A DNA stretch of 21,906 nt, from the NCBI GenBank assembly GCA_003194525.1, contig NBIV01000527.1, positions 1 through 21,906 on the forward strand, written 5' to 3'. The DNA is from Gracilariopsis chorda (lineage: Eukaryota > Rhodophyta > Florideophyceae > Gracilariales > Gracilariaceae). The position numbers and the translations under genes are program-made. Shown here one piece after another: positions 8,592 through 17,265 of this stretch. How positions within the stretch are numbered: the first letter of the stretch is position 1; each line of letters starts with the position of its first letter. Below the pieces are notes generated by a model. It was not told the DNA's origin. It ran no database searches and saw only the letters and a list, made by a program, of their open reading frames with translations.

Positions 8592-9416
8592 TGTAGTCCG
8601 ACGCCCTCAGGGAGGGATTCTTGGTACTTGAACGCTTTCCCGATATTATCGGTTGTGTAGTGTGTATATGAACTACGCCCCACAATGGTGGGTATGGACA
8701 CGTGGGACACGGTTTTGGGCCAATTGGCGGTTGGCCACAGTAGTGGATGTTGTCACGAAATGTGGAATATTTTAGTTAATATTATTTATTATTTTCACAC
8801 CCATTTCTGGGAAGCTAGTACTTAGTGCGACGGCGCACTGCCGTCGCACCAGTAAAACTTCCCCAACAAGGGACCCCAACCTGGGGAATTGGCTCTAGTT
8901 GTTGCCGCTTGCGCGCGTACTCTACTCCTCCTTGGAGGGAAACACCGTAAACCACGGGACATCTAACCCCCTTGCACATCTAAAGGGACCCATCACTGGG
9001 AGTATACTTGTTCCAATTGCATTGGTGTTTCGCCCTGTTTAGGGATATTGTTACCGGCATCGCCGTTCGTCCCCGTTGCTCTCGCGACTCACTTCGCCCT
9101 CTTTTTCTCCTCTTCGCCCTTCCTTTTTCCCCTTTTTAGGGTAGCACCTCCCGCTATCCGCGGCCCTCATGTGCGCATCCGCTCACACACCCCCACTTAC
9201 GTGGAAACATACCTCTACTGAGGATCACACCCCGCTCACGCGGATACCGATTCTTCGCCTTCACCTCCCTGCGCGAGTCGCGACAGGTGTCCCTGGTCTA
9301 ACAAACCGGCTTCGCCGTGACACCTCTGGGAGGGCTCTAACCAACTGGGTTCACCTCGTGAGAGGAAGATCCCGAACGTCTTTCGGTGTCTTTCGCCTTT
9401 GGGGCATTGCACCACA
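8592..9416 (+). repeat. 3' LTR, complete (825 bp)
   Basis: It starts TGT after the polypurine tract and ends ACA, the usual short inverted termini. Bases 8933-9416 match 1-479 with about 10 substitutions and six one- or two-base indels by hand alignment. All the indels fall in homopolymer runs. The part before 8933 has an A/T-rich patch (about 8762-8800) that could hold the promoter or polyadenylation signals. The first bases after it, CTTGG, are the candidate target-site duplication, but the matching 5' flank is outside the window. Confidence 0.95.
8825..8849 (+). repeat. Perfect 10-bp hairpin in the LTR
   Basis: GTGCGACGGC, loop GCACT, GCCGTCGCAC. It lies just downstream of the A/T-rich patch of the LTR, near where transcription would be expected to start or end. 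It is one of the strongest hairpins seen in the element. Confidence 0.9.
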
Positions 9417-10242
9417 CTTGGGTATAGAGTGAAAGCATATCCCGCTGTTAGTAGCTCTCCTCGGGAAGCCCTGTAAGGATTGTATGCGCCTGCTTCTGGT
9501 TAGTGCAGAGGTAGGTAGGCTGCAGAATCCACTTCACATCCGGAGTGTCTGACCGGAAGCCGAGGGTCTAACACTTAGTGATCTTTGACATAATTCTTGG
9601 GTTGCGCGCCGTTTCAACAAGAAGTTAAGAAGTTTTATTTGGGGATTGAGCCTCTTGCTCTCCCTAGTGTTGTTTTATTTCATCGAGTGGGTTTAGTTCT
9701 TTTGATCCCACTGTTTTCAACTTGTTTTGGGGCTTTTAGCTACGAAGAGCACCCTTTTGGCTTTTATTATTACAACTTTTTGGCCCCCTGCGTCACCGTC
9801 CCGTGATGGCGCCCACACACCCACTTATTGCACATTTTTCGTCGCCGTGTGCGCTGTCAGTACGTGACGTGAACTGTCACATGCGGCGTTCCTCGAGTTC
9901 ACAGTGATTTATCATGCAAGTCCGAACTGGCGGCCTTTTGTCATCCCTCTTCACTCAGGAGCAGTATTTACATTTCAGGTAGCAATCCTATCCCTTTCTA
10001 CTTTCAACATCAATTCTGCCTGTGTTTGTCCGAAAGTGCTGTCTATACGCAGCTCCAGCCTGTGATGCATAAAGCAACAGAGTCAGTCGTATTTCTACAA
10101 GAATGCGACAACTACGAGCCCCACTGAATGCACTCGAGAGCAAAGAACAGAACTTCAGTTTAGTTCATTGGCTATTTACTTTTTAGCGTCCATTTGACAT
10201 GATAGCGCGCCGATGGTTTTGCTTTTTGGTGTTTGCTGCCCA
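9417..10242. other. No gene recognised
   Basis: Host flank of the chromovirus. The open frame 9597-9806 is hydrophobic and starts from a non-ATG codon; I see no domain, promoter or RNA gene. A 12-base string GAGCAGTATTTA (about 9959) recurs at the gene A promoter (about 11050), which may be chance. Confidence 0.6.
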
Positions 10243-11004
10243 TCACCCGCGTTTCACGCAGCACAGAAGGCATGAAAACCTTTGACCAACGCCCTTCAGC
10301 CATACCCTTCTGCCCTCTTTCTGGCCCTTCTTCCGTTCAACCGCAGGTTTTATCTTGTTTAAAACGTGAGATAGGGTCCATCGGTCGTTTTTCAGGTGGG
10401 TTGGCACCTTGGACCATTTGTTCTTTCCGCCATGTGTTTGCTTTCGTGCGTAAAATCTCTTGAAGCCACTACATCCGCAGACAATCTGCCCTTCGTCAGC
10501 CCCCATTACCACCATGGCGAGTTCACGGATGTTCGCCCACTCATCCAGATCGAAGAAAAAGTGCCCGTTGTCCATTGGTTGCAGTTCCGGTTCGAAACCG
10601 GCGGGCCAGTTCTCAAAGTCCCATTGAACTCGCGCGTGGTATTTCGCCCATAGGCGAAAGTGGCGTTTTGGAACGCAGTATGACAGATCTCCATCCTGCA
10701 CGAGCACAAGTGCCCTTTCGGATTCACTCGGCTGCTGTGAATGGCGCAGTGTATGGACTGGAGCGATGTGACAAATCACGCGTTCGATCTCGTCCTCTTG
10801 ATGCTGAGTTGTGAGGTCAATCTCCGTTATGGGCTCACACAGTTCCCGTTCGCACGTAGCGTCAGAAGTTACAGAAGAACCAGAAGAACTGCAATTGTCG
10901 ATACAAGCAGAACGGAAATCCATGTTGTGCTGTTCATCCATGTCGGTCGGAAGCCTGTCTGAGGTTGAGATAAAAGCGTTCAAGGTGCCTGTGAATCTTA
11001 ACAA
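10243..11004 (-). CDS. Gene A: uncharacterised protein, paralog of gene B
   Basis: A single-exon frame of 253 residues starting at the first ATG downstream of a TATA-like box. I recognise no known family. Residues 1-95 are acidic and Ser/Thr-rich with several Cys. Residues 101-156 form a module shared without gaps with gene B: DG (104-105), F116, WAK (119-121), H123, VQ (126-127), D129, PE (139-140), G147 and FDLDEW (151-156); I count 20 of 56 identities. After it the chain becomes basic (about 183-243, e.g. ERKKGQKEGRR) and ends QRFSCLLCCVKRG, a Cys cluster also seen in gene B. There is no signal peptide or membrane segment. The C-terminal CxxCC could be a lipidation or metal site; that is inference. 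Confidence 0.75.
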   Translation of the reverse strand: MLRFTGTLNAFISTSDRLPTDMDEQHNMDFRSACIDNCSSSGSSVTSDATCERELCEPITEIDLTTQHQEDEIERVICHIAPVHTLRHSQQPSESERALVLVQDGDLSYCVPKRHFRLWAKYHARVQWDFENWPAGFEPELQPMDNGHFFFDLDEWANIRELAMVVMGADEGQIVCGCSGFKRFYARKQTHGGKNKWSKVPTHLKNDRWTLSHVLNKIKPAVERKKGQKEGRRVWLKGVGQRFSCLLCCVKRG

Positions 11005-11055
11005 AAGCGATGGTGTGAAATACGTTCGCGCATACCTGCCGGTGGGTATGAGCAG

Positions 11056-11063
11056 TATTTATA
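11056..11063 (-). promoter_or_regulatory. TATA box of gene A
   Basis: On the minus strand this reads TATAAATA, about 50 bases before the start codon at 11004. Transcription starting 25-30 bases downstream would give a leader of about 25 bases. Confidence 0.6.
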
Positions 11064-12488
11064 GAGAAGTGGATGAGCAAGTGAATTAGAAATGGGTACG
11101 TTGAGTGCCGGACGTATAATTCGAACGAAGAGGACTCGGAGATCACCAGTTCCCGTGTTCCGTTTCAGGTACCGTCGGTACAACATACACCGCAACACAT
11201 GAATGCACAATTTGAAAACCGCTGAGCGCCGTCATTCGTCTCTCAGCAGCACCATGCACACGGATCTTCTGATGGGATGGCAGAAAGTATTCGAATTCAA
11301 CATGGAAAGGAAAGAACCATGAACGTGCGCCGCCATGTTCCGGAGCATACCTGTTCGAATTTCAATCGCAGCGCACGGAGGCACGACTGATGGGAAGGTG
11401 GGGAAGCAAAGATTCGAATTGGCACATGGGCTGCTCTTAGTCAGTGCTGCGGTGAGTTGTCAGCGCGTGACTTGCCAGCGAAGCCGTAGAGCACATGTAT
11501 TACCCTACGCATCGAGATGTGCCCGTGATGTGAGGATCTTCTCTCAAAAGAAGCGAAACGGATCAGGAATTGTACGCTTTCGAGAACGTGGCCTTTGGTA
11601 CTGACAGAGACTTGCACGGAGCCCAACCCTGGCGTCGTAAATAGCCTGATGGTGCTCTTAATAAGGATGTTCAATCCATACGAGCAGTAACGGCGCGATG
11701 CTTGAAGGCGAATCATAATGCCCGGGCATCGAACACTTTTTGGCTGTCGAGGAACTCCACTTCAGCTTGCTGACCTGTACGCGCCGCTCGTTGGTTCAGA
11801 GTGACTTAATACTCGGAGTGCTGGCCACAGAATGCGTTCCTACATCCCTGCTATTTCAAGGCCTGAAGCCCAGAGTTCTCAGCAACGTAAACGTTATCTT
11901 CCTCCGTTAGTTCAGCAAGTGTGGGGTCTACTCTATCTTATATACTGATTCCAGCAGTAGTTCTTCCCTACCAATGACGAATTTAGCACAGTTCTGTGCT
12001 CACTTCCTTTCCAAATGTTCTGACCAGTCTGCACTGCTCGGTGCGGTGCGCACTGGCTGTAGCATGACCTGCAGTTCTTCCACAATGGGAGCGTTGAGTT
12101 GTTTCAAGCATATTCTTGTCGCAGGAGATTGACGAGGAGGCTAACTTGGAGTAGTTCTTGCATCACTCCGGACGGCACTTCATATATACTAAATTCTACT
12201 ACGAAACAAAAATGCTTTGAGCAAACGATTTCAGCTTCCAGTATCTTACGCGCACCAGCAAAGGATAGAACACCGAAGCCAAATCGCTTCCTGAAAGTGT
12301 GGTGCCATATGTCGCCACCCGAAAGGGACGCGTCTCCATTTGACATATTCTCGATGTGACAACAGTCCAATCTCAGCAATCTCAACAGCGCACAAGGTTA
12401 GCGGCTCAGTAGGCGCGCTGATTGAATCAACATTTACCTGGCTTCCTACGGAAGGTATCTGTCTTGCGCGTCTTGGTGCCTCGAAGCC
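11064..12488. other. Intergenic, no gene recognised
   Basis: Open frames here (for example 11335-11604, 12104-12385 on minus and 12099-12359) are short, overlap on both strands and show no motif, promoter or sequence bias I can defend. No tRNA-like structure was found. The segment is the shared upstream region of gene A (minus) and gene C (plus), so regulatory sites may be present but none is identifiable by eye. Confidence 0.5.
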
Positions 12489-12496
12489 TATTTAAA
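12489..12496 (+). promoter_or_regulatory. TATA box of gene C
   Basis: TATTTAAA lies about 150 bases before the ATG at 12647. The expected leader contains no earlier ATG, so 12647 would be the first start codon met by a scanning ribosome. Confidence 0.6.
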
Positions 12497-12646
12497 CCTT
12501 TCGTGGCAGTGACATTCCGTATTCACTCCTCTCTCACCCCAGCTAGCCGGTTCAACTCAAACCGCTAGGAGCTTCAGCGCCGTGGCTTTACATCATTACA
12601 CATCCTTTCTCGCATTCAACACCTCGTTATACGCTGTGATCTGACA

Positions 12647-13300
12647 ATGAGGTATCGATCCGCTGTCTTTCTTGCTCTCACTTGTATTCAGATTGGGTTG
12701 TGTGCGGGTTTCGTGATATCTCCATCAGCTTCGAAGGAAGAATGGGACGGAAGTCGTAGCGAAGTCGCGACTGTGTCTGCCGCGATGGCCGTTCTGGACC
12801 GGTCCGCACGTGGGTGGCAGCGTACAGCTCTCGAACGCGCCCAACAGAAGCTGAACGGTTTACGGGAGGAGTTACGACTGTCAAAGCAGTCAAAAGAATG
12901 CCGATCACAGAAGAAGCATGTGTTGCGCACTCTATACTGGAAGAAGAAGCTGATGAAATGTAGAATGTCGAACATGCGCAAAGCGAGGTTTGAGTGCAGG
13001 AAGGGAACGGGGGTGCGGAAGATGATGATTATGAGGAAGAAGAAGTGCAAGTGGAACAGGAGGTGTTTTGCTAAGAAGGTGTGGCCACTGCAATGGAGAC
13101 TTCGAAAGTCGAAGAAAGGTTGTGACTGTGTGAAGAGGTTGAAGGTGATGAAACAGATCTGGAAAATCAGAAAGGTCAAGTGTGGGGAGTATCGGAAGGC
13201 ATATGTGATCCAAGCGGGGATTAAGAAAGTCGGGAGGAAGGTGAAATATCTGGAGAAGCTGCTCCGTCCAAAACCGAGCATAGCACCAAGGCCGTATTGA
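12647..13300 (+). CDS. Gene C: secreted cationic cysteine-repeat protein
   Basis: A 217-residue single-exon frame starting at the first ATG after a TATA box. Residues 1-20 form a classic signal peptide (basic start, core AVFLALTCIQIGL, cleavage near LCA-G), so the product is probably secreted. The segment 30-80 is charged and helical. From residue 85 the chain is extremely Lys/Arg-rich with eight cysteines (85, 105, 117, 134, 140, 159, 161, 179), an even number suited to disulfides. Three loops of the form C-x(17-19)-C each carry a Trp followed by basic residues: YWKKKLMKC, QWRLRKSKKGC and IWKIRKVKC. I do not recognise the family. A defensive, cell-wall or nucleic-acid-binding role is possible from charge alone but unproven. 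It lies between the paralogs A and B. Confidence 0.75.
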   Translation: MRYRSAVFLALTCIQIGLCAGFVISPSASKEEWDGSRSEVATVSAAMAVLDRSARGWQRTALERAQQKLNGLREELRLSKQSKECRSQKKHVLRTLYWKKKLMKCRMSNMRKARFECRKGTGVRKMMIMRKKKCKWNRRCFAKKVWPLQWRLRKSKKGCDCVKRLKVMKQIWKIRKVKCGEYRKAYVIQAGIKKVGRKVKYLEKLLRPKPSIAPRPY

Positions 13301-13847
13301 AAGGTCAGGAGGTCTACATTACGTTCTGCAGTATCTAACTACAAGCGAGTACTGACTACAAGCGAGTGCAATGCTTGAGGTGAGGGTTAGGCTAATATGT
13401 TGTGAGGAGCCGTTCTCTGTTTTCTGTTCCGACAAGACTTTCTATTAGAGTAGCAATGTAAATGTGAGGGAAAGCTTACCTCACTGCTTCTTCTCGAAAC
13501 GCTCTCAGTTAGGTACAGATCATATGAAGCGTTGTTCCACCGTCATCTTCTTTGTCGTTCTATCCTTCGAGGCGTATGTGCAAAGAAACGACCACGTCGT
13601 TCTGCACGGAACTTCTAATTTTGCTTTTCGGCGGCAAACCAGACTACTACTTTCGTCAGAGCCACTGATCGTACGATGACATAATTACTCTCCTCACAAG
13701 GAACAAACGCGCTGCTCACGGAGCGTTTAATTACGCGAACGTGACATTGCCATGCTTGTCTTGGTCAATGCGAGTTACGAATCCTTTCAATTACTATGCT
13801 CCACCTTCACCAAGCTTTCCAATCCACGGGCGTCGTCCACATCGCAT
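13301..13847. other. Intergenic between genes C and B
   Basis: The 3' region of gene C and upstream region of gene B. The frame 13464-13679 has no support. It contains the 13-bp tandem duplication listed separately. Confidence 0.5.
13338..13367 (+). repeat. Tandem 13-bp duplication, period 17
   Basis: ACTACAAGCGAGT occurs at 13338-13350 and again at 13355-13367, about 40 bases after the stop of gene C. It has two copies only; no function is apparent. Confidence 0.8.
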
Positions 13848-13854
13848 TATAAAA
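13848..13854 (+). promoter_or_regulatory. TATA box of gene B
   Basis: TATAAAA lies 123 bases before the ATG at 13977; a start 25-30 bases downstream leaves a leader of about 95 bases with no earlier ATG. Confidence 0.65.
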
Positions 13855-13976
13855 CCACATTTCCCGCGGGCGTCAAGGAAGGCATCTTTCACCTCCACAC
13901 GCAGCCCAAGATAACACTCGTATAATTCTCCTACCAAAACGAGTGCGCTGTCCCAGTATCTCCAACGAACAAAGCG

Positions 13977-14594
13977 ATGTTTCCCCACTCTCAAACTGTA
14001 TCTCTGTCAAAGAACGGTACTATCTTTGAAGACAAAAGCGAGAAGGACGTTCAAGACACTCAATCTGAGGGTTCTGAAATCCCTGTACTAGGATTTTGTT
14101 ACGGAAGCGGTTCAACGGATCCAAAGGTATTGATCCGAGATGGGCTCAATTCCACACGCCTCTCGATGTCTCAGTTTTGGAAATGGGCCAAACATCACCC
14201 GGATGTGCAGTACGACTATGATTACGACAGTTGTGCAATGCGCCCAGAAATTCGGCGCCACAGATCCGGGGTATCCTACTTTGACCTGGAGGAGTGGAGA
14301 ATGAGACATCCCCGGATTGAAACGCTCCTATCAATGGAGAACACCCCATATGCATGCGAAGTGGGGAGTGAAGAGAGTGACAACAAGAGCTTATATACAA
14401 TTGAGCTGAGGAGTACTTGCACGTCGAAAAGTGACGATTCGCGCAACGAAGGCAAACTTTCTGAGAAGACCGCGTGGTGGCATTGCATGAGAATCCGTAA
14501 GCGTATGAACAAACTATCGAGGGCTTTTTTTAAGAATGCCGCTAAGTTTCGTTGTTGTTGCATCAACGTTCATACAGTGGGGAATGAAATGTAA
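13977..14594 (+). CDS. Gene B: uncharacterised protein, paralog of gene A
   Basis: A single-exon frame of 205 residues; 13977 is the first ATG after the TATA box. Residues 52-107 align without gaps to 101-156 of gene A: DG (55-56), F67, WAK (70-72), H74, VQ (77-78), D80, PE (90-91), G98 and FDLEEW (102-107), with 20 of 56 identical and identical spacing throughout. The N-terminus is hydrophilic and Ser/Glu-rich. The C-terminus is basic (MRIRKRMNKLSRAFFKNAAK) and ends with a FRCCC cluster, echoing RFSCLLCC in gene A. No signal peptide or membrane helix is seen. The family is unknown to me. The identical spacing makes homology with gene A secure and supports both frames as real genes. Confidence 0.8.
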   Translation: MFPHSQTVSLSKNGTIFEDKSEKDVQDTQSEGSEIPVLGFCYGSGSTDPKVLIRDGLNSTRLSMSQFWKWAKHHPDVQYDYDYDSCAMRPEIRRHRSGVSYFDLEEWRMRHPRIETLLSMENTPYACEVGSEESDNKSLYTIELRSTCTSKSDDSRNEGKLSEKTAWWHCMRIRKRMNKLSRAFFKNAAKFRCCCINVHTVGNEM

Positions 14595-16544
14595 AGTACA
14601 GCAAATGCTTAAGATGTGTATCATCGATTGTCCATTAGGTCCACTAGTTTATTTTTGATTATCACGTGACATTGAAAAAGCCAGTCTTCGGATAAGAATT
14701 ACAACTTATGACACTGGGGTTCAGATCCCTACCTTATTACTTGTTCAAACTACTACGCCCAGGTTGTCGTTAAACTCGTCAAGGCGAAATGGATGAAGTT
14801 GAAGTTGTCGTATCTCCTATTTAGAGCGGCGGCGCCAAGCCGCTTTCTGCTGGATTTATAGTGCGGGGAGGGATCACGCGGGAACCAAAAGTGGCCACGC
14901 TTTGGATACATTTCATTAATCCTCCATCCTTCGTGGTGCACTAACCATCTGGCTGATGGAATTCAAGAGAAAGGCAAAATGGATCCGCAACTACTAGCTT
15001 CATAGAAATCTGGTACACCGAAGTCGGAATTAGGCTTCGTCCGCTCAATAACAACACAAAAACCCTCTTCTCCCCATTAAATCTTGTTTGCGTTCGCATT
15101 GCTCTATGTGACTCTACTACGAAAGCGTAACGGAGGTGTGCGAAGGTAAATTACTGTCCTGAGATCATCACAGACGACTACTCAAGTGGATCGATAGAAT
15201 AGAGAGCAACCAACTGGCAAAAAATCCGTTCTATGATGTTCTGAATCACGGAAACGAAAGATGTAAATCTGCAATTATTCACAAGTAGCGCAATGCTGCT
15301 TTAAAGGTTTTGTTCTGGTGGGCAGCCTTGGAGTGTCTGCCTTCATGTGTACTTCGTCAGGAAAGGCAACGCATGCATCCTGCATTTGCACCAGGCCCGT
15401 ATTTGTCATTCACTGAATACACCCTAAATTTTGGTGACTGCTGTCCAGGTGACCGGGCGCCTCCTGAACACACAGATCAACTTTTTTGATACGCAATAAC
15501 TGTCACGATTTGTGCGGCAGCGTGACTTTGCGCATGGATTCTGTCCGACGTTGTCGCCCCATGGAAGCACGCCACGAGCAATCGCAAATACACATTCTAA
15601 GGACGCGCTTTCCTGAAGTGCATATTTCTTTCGTTTCAATTTGCTTCCGCCGGACACCGCGCACTCTTGCGTCTCACCCTTTCCAATTCAAGCACCCCGC
15701 CCCATCCGCCATACGTGTTCGGAGCCATCTTGTGCACCGGTGAACAAAAGTAGAGTTAGCATCACTGGTAAATATTGCGGTTTGGTTGGGTTCTAGGTTT
15801 GTGCGAGCTCCCTGTGTTACAGATGGCACGACCAAACGCAAACCCAAAATGTGCAAATAGCGTATTAAGAATTAAGTGCTTTCATAAGTCGTCCACTACT
15901 AATAGACATGGAGTTAGTGCCTTGCTGCTTGACCGACGGAGGTCAGCTACAGCCGCCGGCGGTGCTTCATTGGGATTCAGACTGTCAGGTTCAGTGAAAC
16001 GTGTACGTGCACATGTTTCACTTAACGGCTGGCACAGCCAATCACGTCATTTCTCGCATTGATGAGCAGCGTATCACAATTGCGTACTAGTAGTATCTAT
16101 CTCGATAAATTGACAAGAGCTGCTACCGCTAAAAACGATTTGTGCAGCAAAACCACATAGGAAAATTTACACCAAAAAGGAAAGGTACAGCAATTTGCAT
16201 TTTGACCTGCACAATATCACAAAGATATCTGTTTCAATTTCTATTATGCAACAGAAAACTCTAAACACATGAACAAAAAAAATTATTGCAGAAAGTATTA
16301 TATTAATTTAGAGGTTCTATTGTACTCTACATTGGAAAAACAATTGCAGAGAATTTTGCCTTAAAAGAATTATTGGACATAACGAAAGGCTGAAGTTTAG
16401 TTCAAACATGTTCTCTGCAAACAACACTACTTGCCATCAATTACTTTATATAATGAACCTTTACAGATATTTGTTTGTTACGATCAGAGGTCCACCCATT
16501 CCAGAGGATGAAAAACGTTGTGGATTTTTTTTTTGTAGTGGTAC
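14595..16544. other. No gene recognised; becomes A/T-rich to the right
   Basis: Frames such as 15486-15743 and 15775-16062 start at non-ATG codons and carry no motif. Around 16100-16400 the sequence turns A/T-rich (for example TTATATTAATTTAG near 16300), which may be the decayed 3' end or LTR of the copia element on the minus strand. A GC-rich hairpin-like AGCGGC...GCCGCT lies at about 14825-14844. Confidence 0.5.
15993..16022. repeat. 12-bp inverted repeat with 6-nt spacer
   Basis: Arms AGTGAAACGTGT and ACATGTTTCACT around ACGTGC; one mismatch, which is a G-T wobble in RNA. It is isolated in otherwise unannotated sequence. It could be a regulatory palindrome or a remnant of a small mobile element; no function is assigned. 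Confidence 0.75.
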
Positions 16545-16760
16545 GGGAGACAATTTTTCGGGTTCATCTTCAATGATGGTTACGTTCAGCATTTCCACGA
16601 GAACTCTGCTCAGCCATATGACAGGTTTTCTGCAGCAAACGGGGATTTACTTAGCCTCTGCAGAAGATATTGCAATTACCATCTGCTGCTTTTTAGTCGA
16701 AAGAAATGCTCCATTGGTTATTTTTTCCAGTAAACCGGTCGTAGATTTTAAGATTTATTT
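16545..16760 (-). pseudogene. Copia RNase H fragment
   Basis: The minus strand encodes GAFLSTKKQQMVIAISSAEAK, then a TAA, then IPVCCRKPVIWLSRVLVEML. This matches the copia RNase H block that normally reads like SWSSKKQ...VALSS.EAEY...WLR.LL. The acidic residue of SSAEAK is kept. The frame antisense to it (16408-16788, plus) is a shadow. Confidence 0.75.
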
Positions 16761-16865
16761 ACATCCAGCCCCGTTTCCACCGCCATAGGCTTCCCTCGAT
16801 GCCTCTTTGATTGATCAAAAGTACAGGCAAAAGTCGTGTGTAAATTTCAGGTGCCTTACCACAGT

Positions 16866-17265
16866 TTATGCAAGTTCATTATCAGCCATTCCGGTACCAT
16901 GCCGTTGTGTTAGTAGCATTGAAGAAGCTGCGAACATGATTTGAGGCATTGATGTCAGAGCTAAATACATCAGACACCCTACATTCTTTTGTAGTGGGCG
17001 TGAACCACGGTTCAAAGACTTTCTTCGTCTTCTGTGCGTCTGAACAAGTCGCAAGAGGTGAGCAGAGGTCATTTCAGGATTTAGATTTTCTAAGCCATGC
17101 TCATCTAATTTTTTCATACCTTATCGTCCTTTTGATGCCCAAATGCCGCTCGTGTCCCTTCTAATTTCCATTCCAGTAAAGAATTTTACTTCACCAAGGA
17201 ACTTCACATGAAACCGTTTCTTCATCTCTTCCTTAAAGTACTTCAAGAGAGCTCTCTAGTCCGAC
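16866..17265 (-). pseudogene. Copia reverse transcriptase, C-terminal part
   Basis: Minus-strand reading FKEEMKKRFHVKFLGEVKFF, TGMEIRRDTSGIW, then after a TAA MKKLDEHGLENL and GCLMYLALTSMPQIMFAAS. These correspond to the copia blocks LK..F.M.DLG..K.FLG.EI.R and VGSLMYL...RPDI.FA. The upstream half of the RT lies about 770 bp away on the other side of an insertion. Confidence 0.8.

Larger units (their letters stand above)
1..9416 (+). mobile_element. Ty3/gypsy chromovirus LTR retrotransposon, near complete, decayed
   Basis: The block is bounded by direct LTRs: the piece 1-479 aligns with 8933-9416, and similarity stops sharply after CACCACA in both. Inside, in Ty3/gypsy order, are a primer-binding site, gag, protease, RT, RNase H, integrase, a C-terminal chromodomain and a polypurine tract. 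The order PR-RT-RH-IN plus the terminal chromodomain identifies a chromovirus. The coding frame breaks at about 990, 1427, 1797, 2753 (possibly programmed), 2920-2945 and 4016, and in-frame stops lie at 1094 (TGA), 3219 (TAA), 4091 (TAA), 5711 (TAG) and 8150 (TGA), so this copy as written is not autonomous. By hand the LTR pieces differ at about 10 substitutions and 6 small indels in about 480 bp. The left end and 5' target duplication lie outside the window; the 3' flank begins CTTGG. Confidence 0.95.

Noticed and set aside
1..9416. CRISPR-like or tandem repeat array, suggested by regularly recurring palindromes
   Set aside because: The palindromes differ in sequence and are not separated by uniform spacers; they are individual hairpins inside a retrotransposon.
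12688..13281. 197-residue minus-strand frame antisense to gene C, very hydrophobic
   Set aside because: It is the mirror of lysine codons (AAG read as CTT). The plus strand has a TATA box, first-ATG start, signal peptide and patterned cysteines.
14715..14745. tRNA T-arm-like sequence GGGGTTCAGATCCC
   Set aside because: No D-arm consensus, anticodon arm or acceptor stem could be placed around it.
16408..16788. 126-residue plus-strand frame
   Set aside because: It is antisense to recognisable copia RNase H on the minus strand and has no motif of its own.
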